Shown piece after piece: positions 57,323-64,000 of a DNA stretch of 64,000 bases. A program made the position numbers and the translations under genes. The stretch lies in NCBI GenBank assembly GCA_016584495.1, contig WAID01000014.1:124001-188000 (forward strand), given 5' to 3'. The number at the start of each line of letters is the position of its first letter. The stretch's first letter is position 1. Under the pieces are notes generated by a model, which did no database searches, had not been told where the DNA came from, and worked only from the letters and a program-made list of their open reading frames with translations. This DNA is from Celoporthe dispersa. Its lineage: Eukaryota; Ascomycota; Sordariomycetes; Diaporthales; Cryphonectriaceae.

Positions 57323-58569
57323 GTTGGCGGCCAAAAGAAGAAAAAGAAGCAGGTTGCGAAGAGGAATTGAGGTTCAGATGGAGCGGGTGCTGGGCTCTGA
57401 GCGTCTAGAAAGGGAAGCTGAGGAGGAAGTGGTAGAGATGCGCTGACGTTACTACGAAAGAGAGGCAGCTGAGCGGGCGTGTCTGTTTCGCGATGTTGGC
57501 CACTTGAGTTAACAGCTAATCGATACCGCAGGCTGTCAGGTACCTCCCAGGGCTGTATTTGCAGTAGCTCCCCTGCCCCCCCCCCCCCTGTACTCCCTGC
57601 CCTGTCAGCCTGCTGTGCCTGCTTCCACCTCAACTACAGGGATCAGGGAAGGGCCCCACTAACTTTTTGCGAGCCGCGGTTACATAAGCACGCATCCCCC
57701 ACGTAAGGGTCCGCTGCTGCCGCATTTGCAGACCGTTCAGGCCGTTGAACCTCGGCTGTGGTGGTCCGAGTACAGTAATCCTTCTAACATACTGCCTCTC
57801 ATGGTCACCTCTAGATCTGGCCTCTGCTGCGCTCTCTTCATTGTGCAGACCAGGATGCGAGCAGGCTTTTGGTCTGCAATGATCTGAATGCCTACAGCAA
57901 CGAAACAACAGCAGTCAGATCAAACATAATAAGGAAAGAAAGAAAAACACCACTGGAAAGTTGCCCTGTGCTGACCAGCGCCAGCCCCACCATCACAGGC
58001 CTCCTCCTACACACCTGGGCTTCCTCAGCACGCGCACGCGTAACTTTCTCCCAATCCACAGACACTGCGCACACATTCAATCACTATTGTGATACCAGCT
58101 TTGTGCAGGCCTGATCTGGAACCTTCTCCTAGATACTTTCTTCCACCACATCCCACTTTATTGTTTCAGGGGCTATTGTTGCCCTCAGATATCAATTTCT
58201 CCATCAACTGTCCCCAGGCAACTCCTCTGGTCCTGCGCATCCTCTTTCCCCCTCAACTACTTTTTCGCCAAACCTTTCCCCCACACCTACCAACCTCATC
58301 ATCAACCTTGGTCTTCTTCTCTAGAAAACAAACAAAAGCTCAAAAACAAAAAGAAGACATCACCAAGCTTGACTTCTCGAACTCATCAACCTCCTCCTTC
58401 TTCTGTGCAACTCAGGCTGCATAGTACACCGTTGTTACTGATATCTACTACAAGCATCGGCTGCTGCTTCGACGCGTACACCTCTCGTCGCGTCAGCCAC
58501 CACCACCATCAAGTCCAGCCCCACGACGAAGCAAACAACAACAGCAGCACGAGAACCACAACTGCCACC
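57323..58569. other. Divergent promoter region, 1.2 kb
   Basis: This region separates Sec13 (-) from Pex20 (+). It includes a C11 run (57577-57587) and a pyrimidine-rich leader for Pex20 from about 58130. No ORF is supported. No clear TATA is seen. Confidence 0.4.
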
Positions 58570-59952
58570 ATGGCTGACAACATGTGTGGTCCGTCCAACC
58601 CTGTCAAGGGCTTGGCTTCTCATCTTGATCGCAATGCCCACCGCCCAGGCCATCGGATGCCTCATGTGGATGAATCTAAGTGGTCAAATTTTGTCCCTGA
58701 GGTATGTGCTCTTGTCATCCCACCACTTCCTTCTGCGCTTGTTTCTCTATTGTAAGCACCAAGGGCCTGGACTGACCAGATCATCACAGGAGTTCCGTGG
58801 AGAGGCTCGAGCCAAGCAGGCCAAGCAGGCCCAAGCTGCAGCTGATGCTGCCTTCTCTGCCTTCACCGCGAATGCGCCCCACCATGGCAACGGCTTTGTG
58901 CACCCAACTCCTCAGATGGACCCAGATGCCAGATCTGAATACGACATTCGGGAGGCTTCCAAGACCAGATCTGCAGAGGATGTCTCGTGGGTTGCAGACT
59001 TCCAGCGGAGCCAAGCAGCCTCTGGCCAGCAGCCCCACCCCTACAGTGTGCTGGGAAAAACCCTTCGGCCAGGTGACCAGCTCGACCCTCGTGCCAACTA
59101 CCCAAGCTATGGTCCCGAGGGTGTTCGTCAGGCTTTTGGTGTGGCTCAGGGTCCTTCCACGATGACGCTCCCCCCTGTCTGCTCGGCATGAGGCTGAGAT
59201 CCACCGATACATGGGATTTGCGGCTGCTGGTCCCCGAGAGCTCTTCCAGCCACAGCCACGGCCACAGCCAGCTGGCCACTACACCCACTACCCTCAGACC
59301 ACCACTCTTGCCAACACCACTGAGGAGGCCCTGGAGGCTGCCTTTGCTGCCTATGACCGGGACTTCCAGGCAGAGATGGACCAGTGGATGGCTCAACATG
59401 CTGACGATAACATCAACAAGCACGACGATGCCCTGGTGGAGATCGCCTACCAGCAGGCCCGCTCTCGTGACAAGAATGACCCCACCTTCCTCCCCCCAGA
59501 ACGAGCCAGAGACCAAGGCCCTCTACGACCACATGCAGGACGAGGAGCTCAAGAAGGCTGCCCGGGAGATCATGGACACCCTGAGCCTGAGCACCAACAA
59601 GAAGCTCAAGAACTCCACCTTTGTCGGCCTCATGAAGCAGCTCTCCAGAGGCGAGGTGGTCCTGCAGGGTAATGACCTGTTCAACACCGTCACCGGCAAG
59701 ATCATCGACGCCACCAACGAGCCCCAGCTTGAGCTCGGGGAGGTCAACCTCATCCCTCTCTCCACTGTTTACCCCAATGCACCAGAGCCTGATGCCCACC
59801 CTGACCCTGCAAAGGAGAAGGAGATCCAGGAGATGACAGAGGCTTTCAAGAAGTCTCTGCGTATCAAGATGATGACTGAGTCGTCAGCTGCCCTGCATGG
59901 TGATGACAAGCCAGCCTCCCAGGAGGCGGAGGGTTCTGGTCCTGCTGCTTAG
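58570..59952 (+). CDS. pex20: Pex20-type peroxin (PTS2 co-receptor), two frameshifts
   Basis: Exons are 58570-58701 and 58790-59952 (430 aa after correction), with an 88-nt intron. The N-terminus MADNMCGPSN has the conserved Cys6 needed for recycling by ubiquitination in Pex20/Pex5 co-receptors. A WVADF motif (WxxxF type, Pex14 binding) lies near 138, and the C-terminal half (ETKALYDHMQDEELKKAAREIMDTLSLSTNKKLKNSTFVGLMKQLSRGEVVLQGNDL) is the conserved Pex7-binding part. Pex20 helps Pex7 import PTS2 proteins such as thiolase into peroxisomes. The frame moves by one at the C6 at 59170-59175 and again at the C6 at 59492-59497. Removing one C from each restores SARHEAEIHRYMGF and DPTFLPQNEPETKAL. 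With both removed, total length is divisible by three. Confidence 0.9.
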
Positions 59953-61938
59953 ATGCGGCAGGCCGTCTGGCAGACCAAGCTTGGCAGCTGTCTGGCCAGA
60001 CCTGGTGGGGCTCACATGCCTGGAGGCACTTGTCATTGCCATCACCCAGGTAGAAGCCTTGCCACTCATTCTTGTTCTCCATCACCTTTCCCCTACGAGC
60101 CGATTCACTCTCTCAGCAATCATTCCTGTCCTCACTGTGCACCAGACTTTATGGTGTGCAGACTTGTGGGGTCAGGACAACAGCTAATACACACATGGGT
60201 TCTTGACAGTGGGAGCCAAATCTGCCAGTTGAGATTCCTCTGCGCCTCTTGTCTCCTCCTCCACTCCACCAGGTCAATGCGACATGGAGGTCCTCATGGG
60301 ATCTCTGCCTCGCTACCTGGACTGAGGATGGAGCCATACTTGGGAGGGGCTACTCTGCAGGAATTTGAGCTGGCAGTCAGGATTGCGTCTTGTTTTTCCC
60401 CGGAGTTTTGCGATGTTTTTCTCCTTTTTTTCTCTGTTCATCATTTTCAGTTTACAATGCGCCTTGAGCTTCTCCTCAACACTACCAGGACAACACAACA
60501 TGAGATCCTCATCGGATCTTCTTTACTACCTGGACTGAGGATGGAGCCAAACTTGGAGGCGTACCTTGCAGGAACTTGAGCTTGGGAGCAGGGTTTCCTT
60601 TTTTTTTTTTTTTCTTCTTCCTTTCTTTTTGTTTTTCAATGCAGCTTTGGCCTCTCCTCAATATCACCAGGTCAACACCAGGTCAGATCCTTATGGGATC
60701 CCAACCGCCTTCCTACCTGGACCGAGGATGGAGCCAAACCTTGGGGAGGGGATTACTCTGCGGGACTCTGAGCCTGCAGCCAGGATTGTTTTTTTTTTTT
60801 TCGTGGAAGTTTTTAATGGTTGTTTTCATGTTTCACTGTTCTGCTCTTCTCAACACATTGTTCATGCACAGGCCTACATGTCACAGGCCCTGTGCAATCT
60901 GGATACCAGGTGCAGGTGGAGTTCAGGACACAATTTCGGAGGAAAAGGGTAGGAGGGGGGGGGGAGTTTGTTTTCACCAGCATACTGGTTTCGTCACTCA
61001 CATAGATGTAAACATAGAAAGCATAAAATAAAATATAATTATAAAAAAAAAAAAAAGAAAAAGAAAAGAAAAGGGGCCCCAGAATGCATATTTGCAGAGT
61101 AAGTAGACAGTGTGTCCTTCAGGCCTCTCTGCTGGTATTTTTGTACATAGGATGAGTAGGGTGGTGGATTGATGACTAAGACCTTGTCCTGCTGGGATAC
61201 CCAAGGGATCTAGGCTCGGTGCACAGACCACCGCTAGACCACCACTGCCCACTGTGACTGCCGTAGGCACGGGCTGTCTGTAGCATGGCGCATTGGGTGG
61301 AAACGGGGTAAGGTTCCTTGGGTGGAGGAAGGACCACTCACAAGCCCAGGAGCTTCTTTCGAAACAAGCACCGCACCGCGGCAGCGCATCCCCAACCCAA
61401 CGTCTCCGACCTGCGCTAACCACCACGGCTTCCCTTCCCGCGATAACCTCAGTGGCCCTGCAGTGTTATTTTTTTTTTTATAAGAGAAGAAGAAAACGAG
61501 GAAGAGAGCGGCCTGAAGCGCAGCGCTGGACCTACCTGGAAACCTTGTGCACATGTGAGCAGGCAGGCCGACCCTTCCTGTGCTGCCCTGATACGAGAAC
61601 GGCTGCGAAACCGGAAGAAGACGACGATCAGAGCGAGAGACAAGAGCCTCGACCGTGCCTCGAAGAACCGAAACAAAGAGAAGAAGAAGAAGAAGAAAAA
61701 GAAAAGAGGACCCTCGGCACACAATACTTTATTTTCTTGTACAACCCTCGTCCTCCTCGACATCTCCTCCCGCCCTGCCGTTATCCCTCCGCAGCGCAAA
61801 CGCCACCCGGGCTCTCGCGCCACCGCACACTCGAGGCTCCCCCTCTCTGGCCAGGCCCCCAAGACAGCCCACGCACGCTCTCTCCCTCTCTCTCGCCCGC
61901 TGGCTCGCCGTCGCGGGCCGCCGTCAGCATCGCCCAAG
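59953..61938. other. Intergenic region, 2 kb, with a degenerate repeat
   Basis: The 5' half carries a three-copy degenerate repeat (60268-60830, listed separately). The 3' half includes an A/T-rich homopolymer block (61030-61070) and a CT-rich leader for Caf40. Open frames here, such as 59953-60579 and 60576-61031, follow the repeat and are not called as genes. Confidence 0.45.
60268..60830 (+). repeat. Three-copy degenerate tandem repeat, about 190-215 bp
   Basis: Copies begin near 60268, 60485 and 60667. Each has an ACCAGG...CA start, a GATCCTCATGGGATC-like core, a CTACCTGGACTGAGGATGGAGCCA box (at 60313, 60526 and 60712), a CTCTGCAGGA...GAGC box, and a T-rich tail, with about 70-80% agreement in the core boxes by eye. 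The spacing of the boxed element is 213 then 186 bp. It lies just downstream of Pex20. Its nature (eroded minisatellite or element fragment) is unknown. Confidence 0.65.
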
Positions 61939-63259
61939 ATGATGCCCAATCATCCCATGTACGGCCAGCATCACTACCCCCAGGAGGCCTCGGCCTGGAT
62001 GCACCAGCAGACACACCACCAGCACGCCCAGCAGGCTGCTGCTGCCGCTGCCGCCGCCCAGCAGGCTCACTACAACCGCGTCGCGACCTCGGCCACCCAC
62101 GCGAATGCCCTCAGCGCTGTCCACCAGGACCCTGCTGCCGACAATCCCAACATGTCCGAGGACAACCGCCGCACCATGGCCTACATCGCCGACCTGCTCA
62201 ATGAGAACACCCGCGAGCAGGCCCTGCTGAGCTGAGCAAGAAGCGCGAGCAGGTTCCTGAGCTCGCCCTGATCCTGTGGCACTCCTTTGGTGCGTTGTGC
62301 CGTCTTGCGCCTCCTCCACCTCCTTCTCTGTGCCTCCTCTGCGTCCCGTTTTCGCTGGTGGGCGCAGGCGCTGACAATCACGTACAGGTGTCATGACCTC
62401 GCTGGTTCAGGAGATCATCTCCGTCTATACCCTCCTCAACCCTTCCCAGCTCACAGCTGCCGCCTCCAACCGGGTATGCAACGCCCTTGCCCTCCTGCAG
62501 TGCGTGGCATCCCACAACGAGACCAGGACCTTGTTCCTGAGCGGTATGTTGACCTGGCCCCCTTCCTCCCCCTCCCTCTCCCCTCCGTACTCCACCCGCT
62601 TCTGCTGCTGACCTGTGCGTGTGTGTGCGCCAGCGCATATCCCTCTGTACCTCTACCCCTTCCTCAACACCACCTCCAAGTCTCGCCCCTTCGAGTACCT
62701 GCGCCTCACCAGCCTCGGCGTCATCGGCGCCCTCGTCAAGAATGACTCGTCCGAGGTCATCAACTTCCTCCTCACCACAGAGATCATCCCTCTCTGCCTC
62801 CGGATCATGGAGACGGGCTCCGAGCTGTCCAAGACCGTGGCCATCTTCATAGTCCAGAAGATACTGCTGGACGACAACGGCCTCAACTACATCTGCGCGA
62901 CATACGAGCGTTTCTATGCCGTGGGCACCGTCCTGAGCAACATGGTCGGACAGCTGGTGGAGCAGCAGACTGCCAGGCTGCTGAAGCATGTAGTTAGGTG
63001 TTTCCTGCGGTAGGGTCCTACCTTTTCTGCCCTGATTTTCCCTACTCCAGACCCAGGTGAGCTGACGCAGCAGCACAGACTCAGTGATAACGCCAGGGCC
63101 CGCGAAGCCCTCCGACAGTGCCTGCCCGAGCCGCTGCGCGACGCGACCTTCTCTGCCGTCCTTCGTGACGACGCGGCCACGAAGCGGTGCCTCACGCAGC
63201 TGCTCGTCAACCTGTCAGACAGTGCTATGGCAGACATTGGCAACCCCGGCCTCTCCTAG
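61939..63259 (+). CDS. caf40: Caf40/Rcd1 (CCR4-NOT subunit, CNOT9), frameshifted
   Basis: Exons are 61939-62289, 62388-62543, 62634-63009 and 63079-63259 (354 aa after correction), with introns of 98, 90 and 69 nt. After a His/Gln/Ala-rich N-terminal extension the armadillo-type core runs NRRTMAYIADLLNENTREQALLELSKKREQVPELALILWHSFG, VMTSLVQEIISVYTLLNPSQLTAAASNRVCNALALLQCVASH, AHIPLYLYPFLNTTSKSRPFEYLRLTSLGVIGALVKND, and ends LLVNLSDSAMADIGNPGLS. This is the CNOT9/Rcd1 fold, which recruits the CCR4-NOT deadenylase to mRNA. Exon 1 breaks at 62229. One G is missing between GCCCTGCT and GAGCTGAGC; adding it gives ALLELSKK, and the length becomes divisible by three. Confidence 0.94.
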
Positions 63260-64000
63260 AAAGATGCGCCGGCCGCCGTCAGGCTGAACCGCCCGAGATC
63301 GAGCACTGGCCGTAGAATCATCAGATGATTTGTTTGGCAGCCGACTTGAGCGTGTCTGGAGGCGGGGGCCCCGGATCACACAGCCCACAGCGAGACAGGG
63401 AGCAGGAATCGCCTGTCTTCCCTATTGTCCATGTCCGTTGACGACAGCACCCATGTTGATACCCTGGCTCGGTAAGAGGGAGAGCCCCTTCCACAGCCAG
63501 TTCGAACGTTCTCTATTTTTAGCAAGCGATACCCTTTCCCTCTATGGCTACTGGGGGGCTGCTTCTGGTCAGGGGCTCCAGGATGCGGTGAAACTCACTG
63601 GAGTGTATCAGCAAAATCTGGGAGGGGCCATACTAGTTGAAGCTGGAGGTCATATCTTCTCTTTACACATTTTTACAAAACCTTGGGTGGTTTGGACGAG
63701 AACGTCTGTATGTGTGTGTGTGTGTGTGTTTGTGTGGGTGTTGGTGTGGGTGGGTGTGGGTGACACAGGAGAGGGATGGACACAGAGAGGTGGGGAGGGA
63801 GGGAGAGAAAAGAAGAGAGGGCGTACAGGTTGCAGTCTTGGTTTCAATGGTACGTGCAGGCGTTTGAGCAGCCTCGCGTGCTTCACTACGTTTGCATAGC
63901 GGTCTTGATATGGTGGGAGGGGTGGGTGGGAGCGAGGGGGGAGGGGGGATGAGGATTCTTCTAGATGGTATACCCGCGGCGTTTATTATTTCTGCGGCTC
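63260..64000. other. Region downstream of Caf40
   Basis: Presumably the 3' UTR and intergenic DNA. It holds a (TG)n microsatellite at 63711-63729 followed by GGGTG repeats, and a G-rich stretch at 63918-63949. A 189-aa ORF (63330-63899) has a spurious composition and no domain. The window ends here with no further gene visible. Confidence 0.4.

Noticed and set aside
61293..62204. A 303-aa plus-strand frame overlapping the Caf40 start
   Set aside because: It runs in a different frame from the conserved Caf40 exon and has repetitive Pro/Arg/His composition.
8365..63259. Programmed ribosomal frameshifting as an explanation of the recurrent frame breaks
   Set aside because: The breaks go in both directions, sit at different run types without a common slippery heptamer, and hit genes that are not frameshifted in any relative I know.
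63330..63899. A 189-aa frame after Caf40
   Set aside because: It crosses a TG microsatellite, has no domain and no intron structure; probably 3' UTR.
1..64000. tRNA, rRNA, snRNA, CRISPR array, prophage or intact transposon
   Set aside because: I looked for tRNA-type T-loops, 5S motifs, U6/SRP-type sequences, repeat-spacer arrays and transposase or reverse-transcriptase reading frames and found none; a tool-based scan could still find short or degenerate ones.

Overview
The window is nuclear DNA of a filamentous ascomycete (Pezizomycotina, most likely Sordariomycetes). The evidence is about 20 separate intron-bearing genes on both strands, short introns (44-210 nt) with GT-AG ends and CTRAY-type branch sites, CT-rich leaders, and typical fungal families: a HET-domain protein, a Pex20 peroxin, an NmrA-like reductase and a Kin1-type kinase. 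Most of the content is ordinary housekeeping DNA. I found no rRNA, tRNA, CRISPR array, prophage or intact transposon.

Layout. 1-1756: no supported gene. 1757-4233 (+): HET-domain protein. 4906-5745 (+): Rtf2. 5979-7829 (-): glucosidase II beta. 8365-9586 (+): GCIP/cyclin-D1-binding-like. 10246-11157 (+): NmrA-like reductase. 11190-12592 (-) and 12993-14066 (+): a divergent pair, a Tm-1-like (UPF0261) protein and a TIM-barrel protein. 14591-15732 (+): cytochrome c heme lyase. 16501-18194 (+): secreted carboxylesterase. 18602-19282 (-): small secreted protein. 20393-21439 (-): hypothetical. 22543-24347 (+): RRM nucleolar protein. 24702-26474 (-): hypothetical two-TM protein. 28074-30453 (+): ADCK/UbiB-type atypical kinase. 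31153-33020 (+): hypothetical low-complexity protein. 33487-35162 (-): PIG-V/Gpi18. 37865-39633 (+): hypothetical. 41071-44079 (-): Kin1/MARK kinase. 45937-48185 (+): GPATCH1-like. 49363-51274 (+): Whi2-like. 53717-55471 (+): sorbosone/glucose dehydrogenase-like. 56085-57322 (-): Sec13. 58570-59952 (+): Pex20. 61939-63259 (+): Caf40/Rcd1.

About half of these genes, including essential conserved ones (Sec13, Caf40, Pex20, Kin1, PIG-V, GPATCH1), cannot be read in one frame. Each break is repaired by adding or removing exactly one base, usually in a short homopolymer. In every case I could total, the corrected exon length became a multiple of three. I read this as base-level error in a draft assembly. 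A genuine excess of slippage mutations is the less likely alternative. Gene ends and protein lengths given for these loci assume the correction.

The most interesting biology is the divergent pair at 11190-14066. Its two proteins correspond to the two halves of the plant Tm-1 protein, and an NmrA-like reductase lies next door. Also notable are two GC-AG introns with identical GCAAGT donors, a Sec13 gene whose first coding exon is only the start codon, a 17-nt microexon, a Whi2 gene without an in-frame ATG, a paired MCB element, a telobox upstream of Rtf2, and a degenerate three-copy repeat downstream of Pex20.
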